Below are positions 8,680-17,945 of a DNA stretch of 64,000 nt, piece after piece (position 1 is the first letter of the stretch; every line of letters starts with the position of its first letter). Origin of the DNA: Variovorax sp. EL159 (GTDB taxonomy: Bacteria > Pseudomonadota > Gammaproteobacteria > Burkholderiales > Burkholderiaceae_C); the NCBI RefSeq assembly GCF_900100965.1, contig NZ_FMUJ01000006.1:325626-389625 (forward strand). The letters are read 5' to 3'. Made by a program: the position numbers and the translations under genes. Below the pieces are notes generated by a model that had not been told where the DNA came from, did no database searches, and was given only the letters and a program-made list of their open reading frames with translations.

Positions 8680-8928
8680 TCAGGACTTCTGACGCGCTTC
8701 GACGTCGATCGCCGACTTGTCGCCGTTGGCCGGCTGGCCGGTCACTTGCTGGGCGGGGGCCGACGAGGCGGCGGGGGCATCGGACGAGGCACCGTCCTTC
8801 ATGCCGTCCTTGAAGCCCTTGACGGCGCCACCAAGGTCCGAACCCATGTTCCGCAGCTTCTTGGTGCCGAAGATCATGACCACGACGAGCAGCACGATCA
8901 GCCAGTGCCAGATAGAAAAAGAACCCAT
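8680..8928 (-). CDS. tatA: Sec-independent protein translocase TatA
   Basis: 82 residues. MGSFSIWHWLIVLLVVVMIF is the short membrane segment, followed by GTKKLRNMGSDLGGAVKGF, the hinge and amphipathic helix of TatA. A low-complexity Ala/Ser/Asp tail follows. TatA oligomers form the translocation path for folded proteins. A TAGGAG ribosome-binding sequence precedes the ATG. Directly downstream of the HIT gene, as in many betaproteobacterial his-tat clusters. Confidence 0.96.
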   Translation of the reverse strand: MGSFSIWHWLIVLLVVVMIFGTKKLRNMGSDLGGAVKGFKDGMKDGASSDAPAASSAPAQQVTGQPANGDKSAIDVEARQKS

Positions 8929-8993
8929 GGAAGACTCCTAAGAATGTGTCCGATTTTAGTCGGGCGGAATGTGACAGTTTGGCTTAATGCCGC

Positions 8994-9353
8994 TCAGCCG
9001 CGAAGCCACGGCCGGGGACCGCCCATGACATGGACATGGAGATGGTGAACCTCCTGTCCGCCCTCGGCACCCGTGTTGACGACGACCCGGTAGCCGCCGT
9101 CGGGATACGGCCGGCAGCCCTGCTCCAGCGCCAGCTTGGGCGCCAGGGTCATGATCTTGCCCATCAGCGCCGCGTCGTCGGGTGTCAGCTGGGCCATCGA
9201 GGCGATGTGCTTCTTGGGCACCAGCATGAAATGCACCGGCGCCCAGGGGGCGATGTCGTGAAAGCCGAACAGGTCGTCGTCTTCGTAGACCTTGCGCGAG
9301 GGGATCTTGCCCTCGATGATTTTGCAGAAAACGCAGTTCGGATCAGATGACAT
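8994..9353 (-). CDS. HIT family (HinT-like) nucleotide hydrolase
   Basis: 119 residues. The histidine triad is seen as HHLHVHVM at residues 103-110, with the usual N-terminal metal-type CVFCKIIEGKIPS and the HFMLVPKKHI strand. HinT-like proteins hydrolyse purine nucleoside phosphoramidates and acyl-adenylates. The 5' end overlaps the 3' end of the DUF4870-type gene by 11 bases, and the gene sits between the his genes and tatABC. Confidence 0.94.
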   Translation of the reverse strand: MSSDPNCVFCKIIEGKIPSRKVYEDDDLFGFHDIAPWAPVHFMLVPKKHIASMAQLTPDDAALMGKIMTLAPKLALEQGCRPYPDGGYRVVVNTGAEGGQEVHHLHVHVMGGPRPWLRG

Positions 9354-9732
9354 CTTTGGGTTCCATGGGGCGGCCGTCGTTCATGCGGATCATGCCTTTC
9401 ACGATCCGGTAGAGGAACCACAGCGAAATCAGGCTCCAGGCGATCCAGCCGGGCACGAAGAGCAGCAGCCAGAGCCATGCGGTCAGAAGGTAGGCCAGGC
9501 CGGCCCACAGCACCGAGCGGATGCGCCAGCTGAAGTGCGAGGCCTGCCAGGTGCCGGCCGCGTCCTCGCGCTTCACGAAGTCGATGACCAGCGCCACCAG
9601 GAGCAGCAGCACCGAGGCCTGCGCCCCGGGCAGCACCGCGCCGATGGCCACGATCAGGTGCAGGATGTAGCTCACCCAGCCCCAGGTCTTGAGGGAGTCG
9701 TCGGGTTCCACGTTCACGATGTCGTTGGCCAT
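9343..9732 (-). CDS. DUF4870-like small membrane protein
   Basis: 129 residues from ATG 9732, preceded by AAGGAC. Three hydrophobic segments are seen, around residues 17-50, 70-90 and 92-112, with a cytoplasmic-looking tail ending RPMEPKDVI. The family name is from resemblance to small hypothetical membrane proteins that follow hisE in betaproteobacteria; the function is unknown. It is the gene directly after hisE and overlaps the HIT gene. Confidence 0.75.
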   Translation of the reverse strand: MANDIVNVEPDDSLKTWGWVSYILHLIVAIGAVLPGAQASVLLLLVALVIDFVKREDAAGTWQASHFSWRIRSVLWAGLAYLLTAWLWLLLFVPGWIAWSLISLWFLYRIVKGMIRMNDGRPMEPKDVI

Positions 9733-9746
9733 GGGATGTCGTCCTT

Positions 9747-10127
9747 TCAGTCGTTGCCAGCCTCGCGGGCGTGCACCTTGCGCAAGGCCTTTTCCTCGAT
9801 GCCGCTGGTGCCTTCGCGGCGCTCGAGCTCCGCGACGACATCGGCCGGCGAGAAGCCGTAGTGCGCGAGCGCCACCATGGTGTGGAACCACAGGTCGGCC
9901 ACTTCGTTCACTATTTTCGAGCGGTCGCCGCCGTGGTCGGCGTCTTTCGCGGCCATCACGACCTCGGTGGCTTCCTCGCCGATCTTCTTGAGGAAGGCAT
10001 CGGGGCCCTTGTGCAGCAGGCGCGCGACGTAGCTCTTCTCGGGGTCGCCGCCGCGCGCGGGCAACCGGGTCTCGATGACCGCGGCCAGGCGTGCGAGGGC
10101 GTCGGAGGTGTTCACGGCGGCCGTCAT
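9747..10127 (-). CDS. hisE: Phosphoribosyl-ATP pyrophosphatase HisE
   Basis: 126 residues. Hydrolyses phosphoribosyl-ATP to phosphoribosyl-AMP, step two of histidine synthesis. The family core is clear: KKIGEEATEVVMAAK with its metal-binding glutamates, then EVADLWFHTMVAL with the second acidic helix. Start ATG 10127 overlaps the hisI stop at 10124-10126. HisE and HisI are separate proteins here rather than a HisIE fusion. Confidence 0.96.
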   Translation of the reverse strand: MTAAVNTSDALARLAAVIETRLPARGGDPEKSYVARLLHKGPDAFLKKIGEEATEVVMAAKDADHGGDRSKIVNEVADLWFHTMVALAHYGFSPADVVAELERREGTSGIEEKALRKVHAREAGND

Positions 10128-10513
10128 TTGTAGATCGACTCCGGGTCTTTCAAGACCGGCTCGACCACGGTCCACTGGCCCTTTTCGTACTTGCTGAAAA
10201 AGCAGCTGTGGCGGCCGGTGTGGCAGGCGATGCCGGGCTCGTGGCCCAGCTGGGTGACCTTGAGCAGCACCACGTCATTGTCGCAATCGAGGCGGATCTC
10301 GTGCACGGTCTGCACGTGGCCCGATTCCTCGCCCTTGAACCACAGCTTGTTGCGCGAGCGGCTGAAATACACCGCACGGCCCAGCTCGGCGGTCTTTTCG
10401 AGCGCCTCGCGGTTCATCCAGGCGAACATCAGCACGTCGTTGCTGCCTTGTTCCTGCGCGATCACGGGCACCAGCCCGTTCGCGTCCCATTTCACTTCAT
10501 CGAGCCAATTCAT
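10124..10513 (-). CDS. hisI: Phosphoribosyl-AMP cyclohydrolase HisI
   Basis: 129 residues from ATG 10513 (MNWLDEVKW); another in-frame ATG lies two codons upstream at 10519. Opens the adenine ring of phosphoribosyl-AMP. Zinc and magnesium sites are visible in RLDCDNDVVLLKV and in GIACHTGRHSCFF with its paired cysteines. The C terminus overlaps the hisE start by four bases, so the two should be translationally coupled. Separated from hisF by 37 bases. Confidence 0.96.
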   Translation of the reverse strand: MNWLDEVKWDANGLVPVIAQEQGSNDVLMFAWMNREALEKTAELGRAVYFSRSRNKLWFKGEESGHVQTVHEIRLDCDNDVVLLKVTQLGHEPGIACHTGRHSCFFSKYEKGQWTVVEPVLKDPESIYK

Positions 10514-10550
10514 CGGCATATTGTCGGGGATAGAAAAAGACCCTTGAAGC

Positions 10551-11330
10551 TCAGCTGCGCACAGGGATACCGCGCTCGGCCATGCGGGCCTTGGCTTGCC
10601 CGACCGTGTATTCGCCGTAGTGAAAGATGCTGGCGGCCAGCACCGCATCGGCGCCGCCGATCTGGATGCCGTCGGCCAGGTCGTCGAGGTTGCCGACCCC
10701 GCCCGATGCAATCACCGGCACGTCGACCGCGTCGCTCACCGCGCGGGTCAGCGCCAGGTCGAAGCCGCTCTTGGTGCCGTCGCGGTCCATGCTGGTCAGC
10801 AGGATCTCGCCCGCGCCCCGGCGAACCATCTCGGTGGCCCATTCGACGGCATCGAGGCCGGTGTTCTTGCGGCCACCATGGCTGTACACGTCCCACCCCG
10901 CGCCGCGCGTGGCCGCATCTTCGGGGCTGCGGCGCTTGGCATCGATGGCCACCACGATGCATTGCGCACCGTACTTCTGCGAGGCGTCGTTGATCACCCG
11001 CGGGTCGGCGATTGCGGCCGAGTTGAAGCTGGTCTTGTCGGCCCCCGCATTGAGCAGGCGCCGCACGTCCGCCACGGTGCGCACGCCGCCGCCCACGGTC
11101 AGCGGAATGAAGACCTGCGAAGCCACCGCCTCGATGATCGGCAGGATCAGGTCGCGGCCATCGCTGGTGGCGGTGATGTCGAGAAAGGTGAGCTCGTCGG
11201 CGCCTTGCGCGTTGTAGCGCGCGGCGATTTCCACCGGGTCGCCGGCATCGCGCAGCTCAAGGAAGTTGACACCCTTGACGACACGACCACCGGTGACGTC
11301 GAGGCAGGGAATGATGCGTTTGGCAAGCAT
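10551..11330 (-). CDS. hisF: Imidazole glycerol phosphate synthase cyclase subunit HisF
   Basis: 259 residues, a TIM barrel that receives ammonia from HisH and makes imidazole glycerol phosphate and AICAR. The catalytic aspartates are in RIIPCLDVTGGRVVKG and FNSAAIADP/VVAIDAKRR. GGGVRT and ASGGVG form the phosphate sites. In most relatives hisF follows hisA directly; here about 4.5 kb separate them, so hisFIE needs its own promoter or transcription through the minus-strand mutarotase remnant just upstream. Confidence 0.97.
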   Translation of the reverse strand: MLAKRIIPCLDVTGGRVVKGVNFLELRDAGDPVEIAARYNAQGADELTFLDITATSDGRDLILPIIEAVASQVFIPLTVGGGVRTVADVRRLLNAGADKTSFNSAAIADPRVINDASQKYGAQCIVVAIDAKRRSPEDAATRGAGWDVYSHGGRKNTGLDAVEWATEMVRRGAGEILLTSMDRDGTKSGFDLALTRAVSDAVDVPVIASGGVGNLDDLADGIQIGGADAVLAASIFHYGEYTVGQAKARMAERGIPVRS

Positions 11331-11350
11331 GGGAATGAACCGGTAAGAAG

Positions 11351-12184
11351 TCAGAGAACGCGAAGCTGTTGCCAGCCCTGCCATTGGGCGCCGGGTGCCA
11401 GCAGCACCGGCTCGTCGATGCGCGCCGCTTCGACGCACAGCATGTGGCGATAGCCGTCTTCGGGCATGTCGGCGAGTTTCGCACCGAGCAGCGCGCCCGG
11501 GTTCCAGACCACGGTTTCGCTGCAGCTCGTGCTTTGTGCGATCTCGAGGGTACCGCCGGGCTGCACCAGCCGCAGCGGCGTGGCCGGCGCGCCATAGACG
11601 CTGTCGAATTCGGCATCGAAGTGCAGCGCCGACGCGGTTTCCACATGGCGGTCGTCCCGCAGCGAATCCCATCGGTTGGCACCCTGCAGGCCTTAGAGGC
11701 GAACCGTGGCGATGTCGTCGACACGCAGATAGGTGTGCAGCGCCGCGGCGAAGGTCCAGGGCGCGCGGTCGATGTTGGTCAGGGTGAGCGCCGTGCGCAG
11801 CTGGCCTGCGGACAGCGTGACGTCGAGCCGTGCCTCAAAAGCGTGCGGCCAGATCTTTCGGGTGGCTTCGCTGTCGCGCAACATCAGTCGCAGCGTATCG
11901 GACGTGCCCGCGGCCTCTTGCACCCAAGGCAAATTGCGCATGAACCCATGCTTGGGCAACATGCCGCGCTGGTTGAACTGAGGGCAGCAAATGGGCACGC
12001 CGCCGCGGATGGCGGCCTGCCCATCGAACACGGCGCGCGGGCTCAAATAGAGCCTTTCCACTGTGTCGGCCGTGGTCCAGGACAACACTTGCGCACCGTG
12101 CAGAGCCACTGTGAGGTGGCTTCCGTCGGCACCTGTGGCACGCAATGCGGGCTGGCCGCGAAACTCGATCGAGCTGATTTCCAT
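11351..12184 (-). pseudogene. Aldose-1-epimerase / hexose-6-phosphate mutarotase (YeaD-like), broken by an in-frame stop
   Basis: Two halves lie in the same reading frame, separated only by a TAA at 11693-11695. The first half (MEISSIEFRGQPALRATG through LRVDDIATVRL) holds the mutarotase strands, including PRAVFDGQAAIRGGVPICCPQF. The second half continues with GLQGANRWDSLRDDRHV and ends WQGWQQLRVL. Together they make a normal length of about 276 residues, with no frameshift. One base change from a sense codon (CAA, GAA or AAA) would explain the stop. The C-terminal half carries the catalytic glutamate region (DAEFDSVY, SETVVWNPG), so a truncated protein should be inactive. A sequencing error cannot be excluded. 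Confidence 0.85.
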
Positions 12185-12274
12185 GTGAGGAATTGTAGGC
12201 AGCGGGCGCTTCATGGCATGGATTTGGCATCAGGCCATTGCGTGCACGGGGCCTTCTTGGATACCCTGTGACTG

Positions 12275-12300
12275 CTTGCATCAGGAGACAAACGTGCAAG
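12275..12300. promoter_or_regulatory. Inverted repeat upstream of the symporter gene
   Basis: CTTGCA at 12275-12280 and TGCAAG at 12295-12300 form a dyad with a 14-base spacer, 52 bases before the symporter ATG. This could be an operator or a weak hairpin in the leader. No regulator gene is adjacent to test it against. Confidence 0.3.
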
Positions 12301-12352
12301 TCGGTCCCGTGCATACGAGAAAATCACTCCGACACAACAAAAGGGGATACGC

Positions 12353-13660
12353 ATGAAGAAAAAGCTGCCGATGGCCGCCTGGATCCTGATTGCCATGGTG
12401 CTTGGCATCTTCATCGGCTACATGATCTTCACGAGCTTTCCGAACAAGAGCTCCGTCAAGGAAATCGCAGACTACGTCTCCATCATCTCGGACGTGTTCC
12501 TGCGCCTCATCAAGATGCTGATCGGGCCGCTGGTGTTTTCCACGCTGGTGGTGGGCATCGCGCACATGGGCGATGCCAAGTCGGTGGGCCGCGTGTTCGG
12601 CAAGTCGCTGGGCTGGTTCATCACCGCATCGCTGATCTCGCTGATCATCGGCCTGGTCATGGCCAACCTGCTCAAGCCCGGCGAAAACCTCGGGCTGCCG
12701 CTGCCGGACATCGGGGCCTCGACCAACCTGGCCACCTCGAAGTTCACCTTCCGGGATTTCGTCTATCACGCGGTGCCGCGCTCCTTCATCGAGGCGCTGG
12801 CCAACAACGAGATCCTGCAGATCGTGGTGTTCTCGATGTTCTTCGGCGTCGCCCTCGCCTCGCTCGGCGACAAGGCCAAGACGCTGGTGGCGGCCATCGA
12901 AGAACTCTCGCACGCCATGCTCAAGATCACGGGCTACGTGATGAAGCTCGCGCCGCTGGCCGTGATGGCCGCCATGGCCGCCACCGTGGCGGTGAATGGC
13001 CTGGGCATCCTGATCAAGTTCGCCGTGTTCATGGGCGACTTCTACCTGGGCCTCTTCGTGCTGTGGGGCGTGCTGGTGCTGGCGGGCTTCGTGTTCCTCG
13101 GGCCGCGCGTGTTCAAGCTGCTGGTGCTCATCAAGGAGGCCTTCCTGCTGTCCTTTGCCACTGCAAGCTCCGAGGCCGCCTACCCCAAGATCCTGCAGGC
13201 GCTCGACCGCTTCGGCGTCAAGCGCAAGATCTCGAGCTTCGTGATGCCGATGGGGTACTCGTTCAACCTCGACGGCTCGATGATGTACTGCACCTTCGCC
13301 GTGCTGTTCATCGCGCAGGCCTACAACATCCACATGCCGATCAGCACGCAGGTCACCATGCTGCTGATCCTGATGCTCACCTCGAAGGGCATGGCCGGCG
13401 TGCCACGCGCCTCGCTGGTGGTGATCGCCGCCACGCTGAACCACTTCGACATCCCCGAGGCCGGCCTGCTGCTGATCCTGGGCGTCGACACCTTCCTCGA
13501 CATGGGCCGCTCGGCCACCAACGCGGTGGGCAACTCCATTGCCACCGCGGTGGTCGCCAAGTGGGAGGGCGAGCTGCTCTCCGAGAGCGATGCCGAGGTC
13601 AACGCCCGGGCGCTGGACGCGGAAAGCGAAGCCACCCTCGCCCACCCGGCCCACGCATGA
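12353..13660 (+). CDS. Dicarboxylate/amino acid:cation symporter (DAACS, GltP/DctA type)
   Basis: 435 residues with about eight membrane segments and the two re-entrant regions of the family. FATASSEAAYPK is the serine-rich first hairpin loop; MPMGYSFNLDGSMMY near residue 300 is the cation-binding unwound helix; and GVDTFLDMGRSATNAVGNSIA is the last substrate-binding segment, with its conserved aspartate and arginine. Members import glutamate, aspartate or C4-dicarboxylates with protons or sodium. A GGGGA ribosome-binding sequence precedes the ATG. The stop overlaps the start of the next gene as ATGA, tying it to a GltI-like binding protein, a partner this family does not normally have. Confidence 0.93.
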   Translation: MKKKLPMAAWILIAMVLGIFIGYMIFTSFPNKSSVKEIADYVSIISDVFLRLIKMLIGPLVFSTLVVGIAHMGDAKSVGRVFGKSLGWFITASLISLIIGLVMANLLKPGENLGLPLPDIGASTNLATSKFTFRDFVYHAVPRSFIEALANNEILQIVVFSMFFGVALASLGDKAKTLVAAIEELSHAMLKITGYVMKLAPLAVMAAMAATVAVNGLGILIKFAVFMGDFYLGLFVLWGVLVLAGFVFLGPRVFKLLVLIKEAFLLSFATASSEAAYPKILQALDRFGVKRKISSFVMPMGYSFNLDGSMMYCTFAVLFIAQAYNIHMPISTQVTMLLILMLTSKGMAGVPRASLVVIAATLNHFDIPEAGLLLILGVDTFLDMGRSATNAVGNSIATAVVAKWEGELLSESDAEVNARALDAESEATLAHPAHA

Positions 13661-14598
13661 GCCACGCCATGAAGCGCCAAGGCCCGTTGTCGCTGCCGCG
13701 TTTCCTGGCCACTCTGCTGCTGGCGGCCACGGCCCTTGCCGCGGGGACGGCGGCGCAGGCGCAAGACCAGGGCCTCGCCGCACTGACCGGCACCCTGGCC
13801 AAGGCGCGCGAAACCGGCGCCATCACCATCGGCTACCGCGAGTCGTCGGTGCCCTTCTCGTACCTCAATGCGCGCAAGGAGCCCATCGGCTATTCGATCG
13901 AGCTCTGCCGCTCACTGGTGACGGCCATCGAGGACGCGGTGAACAAGAGCCTCACGATCAAGTGGGAGCCCGTGACTTCCGACTCCCGCATCGATGCGGT
14001 TGCGAGCGGCAAGGTCGACCTGGAATGCGGCTCGACCACCAACAACCTCGAACGCCAGAAGCGCGTGAGCTTCTCGCCGACGATGTTCGTCTCGGGCACC
14101 AAGGTGCTGGTCAAGAAGGGCTCGCCGATCAAGTCCTTCCGCGATCTGGCCGGCAAGAAGGTGGCCGTGACGGCCGGCACCACCAACGAAAAAACGCTGC
14201 GCGACCTGTCCGAGAAATTCAAGCTCGGCATCCAGCTGCAGGTGGCGCGCGACCACGCCGAATCATTCGGCCTCGTGAAGAGCGGCCAGGCCGATGCCTT
14301 CGCCACCGACGACGTACTGCTCTACGGCCTGATCGCGCAAGATACCGCCAAGGCCGACTACGAGGTGGTCGGCGACTTCCTCTCCTATGACCCCTACGGG
14401 ATCATGTACCGCAAGGGCGACGCGCAACTGAACAAGCTCGTCATCGACACCTTCCAGGTGCTGGCAGAAGACGGTGAGATCGACCGGCAGTACAAGCGCT
14501 GGTTCCTGCGCAAGCTGCCTTCGGGCGAGAGCCTCAACCTGCCGATGAGCGCGCAGCTCGAGACGATCATCCAGACGATGAAGGTGAAGGCCGAATAG
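13657..14598 (+). CDS. Glutamate/aspartate-type periplasmic binding protein (GltI-like, SBP family 3)
   Basis: 313 residues from ATG 13657, or 309 from ATG 13669. The signal peptide ends near AAQAQ at residue 35. The mature part shows GAITIGYRESSVPFSYL, LECGSTTNNLERQKRVSFS, VTAGTTNEKTLRDL and AFATDDVLLYGL, which are the ligand-binding and hinge segments of GltI-type proteins. These normally feed the ABC transporter GltJKL, but no permease or ATPase lies nearby. Instead the gene overlaps the upstream DAACS symporter by four bases. It may serve a distant ABC transporter, a sensor, or the symporter itself; the last would be new. Confidence 0.9.
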   Translation: MSHAMKRQGPLSLPRFLATLLLAATALAAGTAAQAQDQGLAALTGTLAKARETGAITIGYRESSVPFSYLNARKEPIGYSIELCRSLVTAIEDAVNKSLTIKWEPVTSDSRIDAVASGKVDLECGSTTNNLERQKRVSFSPTMFVSGTKVLVKKGSPIKSFRDLAGKKVAVTAGTTNEKTLRDLSEKFKLGIQLQVARDHAESFGLVKSGQADAFATDDVLLYGLIAQDTAKADYEVVGDFLSYDPYGIMYRKGDAQLNKLVIDTFQVLAEDGEIDRQYKRWFLRKLPSGESLNLPMSAQLETIIQTMKVKAE

Positions 14599-14630
14599 GG
14601 CCGGATAACGTCGAACAGGCCGACGCCGCC

Positions 14631-15812
<1,182 letters not shown>

Positions 15813-15844
15813 GCGCTACAGGAAGTACGGGCTGGAAGAAGGCG

Positions 15845-16588
15845 TCAGGCGCCGGCCAGCTCGTCCGCGCGCGCCTGGGCGGCGGCGAAATCGAGGTCGC
15901 CCGAGTAGATGGCGCGTCCGCAGATCACGCCCTCGACGCCATCGGATTCGACCGCGCAGAGCTGGTCGATGTCGGCCATGTTCGAGAGGCCGCCCGAGGC
16001 GATCACCGGAATGGTCAGTGCCTGCGCGAGCTTGACGGTGGCTTCGATGTTGATGCCCGAGAGCATGCCGTCGCGGCCGATGTCGGTGTAGATGATCGAC
16101 TCGACGCCGTAGTCCTCGAACTTCTTGCCCAGGTCGGCCACCTCGTGGCCCGTGAGCTTGCTCCAGCCATCGGTGGCGACCTTGCCGTCCTTGGCGTCGA
16201 GGCCCACGATGATGTGGCCGCCGAAGGCGCTGCAGGCGTCCTTCAGGAAGCCCGGGTTCTTGACCGCGGCGGTGCCGATGATCACGTAGCGCAGGCCGTC
16301 GTCGATGTAGCGCTCGATGGTGTCGAGGTCGCGGATGCCGCCGCCGAGCTGCACCGGGATGTCGTCGCCGACTTCTTTCAGGATCGCCTTGATGGCCGCG
16401 TGGTTCTGCGGCTTGCCGGCGAAGGCGCCATTCAGATCGACCAGGTGCAGCCGCCGTGCGCCGGCATCGACCCACTTGCGGGCCATGGCGGCGGGGTCTT
16501 CGCTGAAGATGGTGGACTGGTCCATGTCGCCCTGTTTGAGGCGAACGCAATGGCCGTCTTTGAGATCAATGGCGGGAATGAGGAGCAT
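15845..16588 (-). CDS. hisA: ProFAR isomerase HisA
   Basis: 247 residues, a TIM barrel catalysing the Amadori rearrangement of ProFAR to PRFAR in histidine synthesis. It opens MLLIPAIDLKDGHCVRL with the catalytic aspartate at residue 8. The second aspartate is in IIYTDIGRDGML, and phosphate sites are QLGGGIRD and ASGGLSN. Follows hisH after 63 bases. The next minus-strand gene is the AAA ATPase, not hisF. Confidence 0.97.
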   Translation of the reverse strand: MLLIPAIDLKDGHCVRLKQGDMDQSTIFSEDPAAMARKWVDAGARRLHLVDLNGAFAGKPQNHAAIKAILKEVGDDIPVQLGGGIRDLDTIERYIDDGLRYVIIGTAAVKNPGFLKDACSAFGGHIIVGLDAKDGKVATDGWSKLTGHEVADLGKKFEDYGVESIIYTDIGRDGMLSGINIEATVKLAQALTIPVIASGGLSNMADIDQLCAVESDGVEGVICGRAIYSGDLDFAAAQARADELAGA

Positions 16589-16651
16589 GGAAGTGGCGCG
16601 AGTATGCGAAATCCGGGCTGCAAAAGGTTCGGCCCGGTCGGAAATGGATGA

Positions 16652-17308
16652 TCAGGGATTCCAGTGGAGGAAATTTCGATAGAGCTGCAACCCTTGGTCC
16701 GCACTCTTCTCCGGGTGGAACTGGGTTGCAAAAATGTTATCGCGTGCGATGGCCGCGGTAAAGCGGGCACCGTAGTCCGCCTCGCCCACGCTGTGCCGGG
16801 CGTCGGTCGGCCGGGCGTAGAAGCTGTGCACGAAGTAGAAATAGCTCTGGTCGGGAATGCCCGCCCACACCGCGTGCGGCTGGGCCTGGCGCACCTGGTT
16901 CCAGCCCATCTGCGGCACCTTGAAGCGGCTGCCGTCGGACTGCAGGCGCCCGGCCAGCTCGAACTTGAGGACATCGCCCGGAATGAGGCCCAGGCCGTCG
17001 GTCGGCCCTTCGTCGCTGTGCGACAGCAGCATCTGCATGCCGACGCACACGCCGAACAGCGGCTTGCTGGCCGCCGCCTCGAGCACCGACTCCTGCAGGC
17101 CGGAGTCGCGCAGCTCGCGCATGCAGTCGGGCATGGCGCCCTGCCCCGGCAGCACCACGCGGGTGGCCTTGCGCACCACGTCCGGGTCGGAGGTGACGAA
17201 GACCTGCACGCCGACCTGATCGGCCGCATGCCGCACGGCCTGCGAGACGGAGTGCAGGTTGCCCATGCCGTAGTCGACGACAGCGACGGTGTTGTCTGCA
17301 GATTTCAT
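16652..17308 (-). CDS. hisH: Imidazole glycerol phosphate synthase glutaminase subunit HisH
   Basis: 218 residues. A class I glutamine amidotransferase that supplies ammonia to HisF. The nucleophile is Cys88 in LFGVCVGMQMLL, with His198 and Glu200 in ATQFHPEKS. It begins VAVVDYGMGNLHS, typical of the family. ATG 17308 was chosen; the longer frame to 17407 lies inside hisB sequence. Gap of 19 bases to the hisB stop. Confidence 0.97.
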   Translation of the reverse strand: MKSADNTVAVVDYGMGNLHSVSQAVRHAADQVGVQVFVTSDPDVVRKATRVVLPGQGAMPDCMRELRDSGLQESVLEAAASKPLFGVCVGMQMLLSHSDEGPTDGLGLIPGDVLKFELAGRLQSDGSRFKVPQMGWNQVRQAQPHAVWAGIPDQSYFYFVHSFYARPTDARHSVGEADYGARFTAAIARDNIFATQFHPEKSADQGLQLYRNFLHWNP

Positions 17309-17327
17309 GGCTGTTCGCTGGAGAGTT

Positions 17328-17945
17328 TCAGAGCGAACCCTTGGTCGAAGGAATGACGCCGACGGAACGCGGATCGAGTTCCAGCGCGCCGCGCATGGCA
17401 CGGGCAAAAGCCTTGAACACGGTCTCGCACTGGTGATGCGCGTTCACGCCCTTGAGGTTGTCGATGTGCAGCGTGACGAAGGCGTGGTTGACGAAGCCCT
17501 GGAAGAACTCGTAGGTGAGCTGGCTGTCGAAGGTGCCGATCATGCCGCTGGTGAAGGGCACGTGCATCACGAGGCCGGGGCGGCCCGAGAAGTCGATGAC
17601 CACGCGGCTCAGTGCTTCGTCGAGCGGCACATAGGCATGGCCGTAGCGGCGAATGCCCTTCTTGTCGCCGATGGCCTGGGCCACGGCCTGGCCGAGGGTG
17701 ATGCCGACGTCTTCCACCGTGTGGTGGCCGTCGATGTGCAGGTCGCCCTGGCAGTCGATGTCGAGGTCGATCAGGCCATGGCGGGCGATCTGGTCGAGCA
17801 TGTGGTCGAAGAAGCCGATGCCGGTGGAAAGCTTGGCCTTGCCGGTGCCGTCGAGGTTGACGCTGACGGTGATCTTCGTCTCGGCGGTGTTGCGGGTGAC
17901 CGTCGCTGTGCGATCGGCGTTGCCCGGAGTGGTGGGGGTGGTCAT
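17328..17945 (-). CDS. hisB: Imidazoleglycerol-phosphate dehydratase HisB
   Basis: 205 residues, the dehydratase domain alone without the histidinol-phosphatase half found in enterobacterial HisB. Two metal-binding repeats are visible: GFFDHMLDQIARHG with HIDGHHTVEDVGI, and FFQGFVNHAFVTLH with GVNAHHQCETVFKA. The start ATG 17945 overlaps the hisC stop by four bases, suggesting coupled translation. A separate histidinol phosphatase must be encoded elsewhere. Confidence 0.97.
   Translation of the reverse strand: MTTPTTPGNADRTATVTRNTAETKITVSVNLDGTGKAKLSTGIGFFDHMLDQIARHGLIDLDIDCQGDLHIDGHHTVEDVGITLGQAVAQAIGDKKGIRRYGHAYVPLDEALSRVVIDFSGRPGLVMHVPFTSGMIGTFDSQLTYEFFQGFVNHAFVTLHIDNLKGVNAHHQCETVFKAFARAMRGALELDPRSVGVIPSTKGSL

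Noticed and set aside
12238..14598. A 786-residue plus-strand frame that could be read as a fusion protein
   Set aside because: Up to 13656 it is an out-of-frame shadow of the symporter gene. Only the part from ATG 13657 is real, the binding protein.
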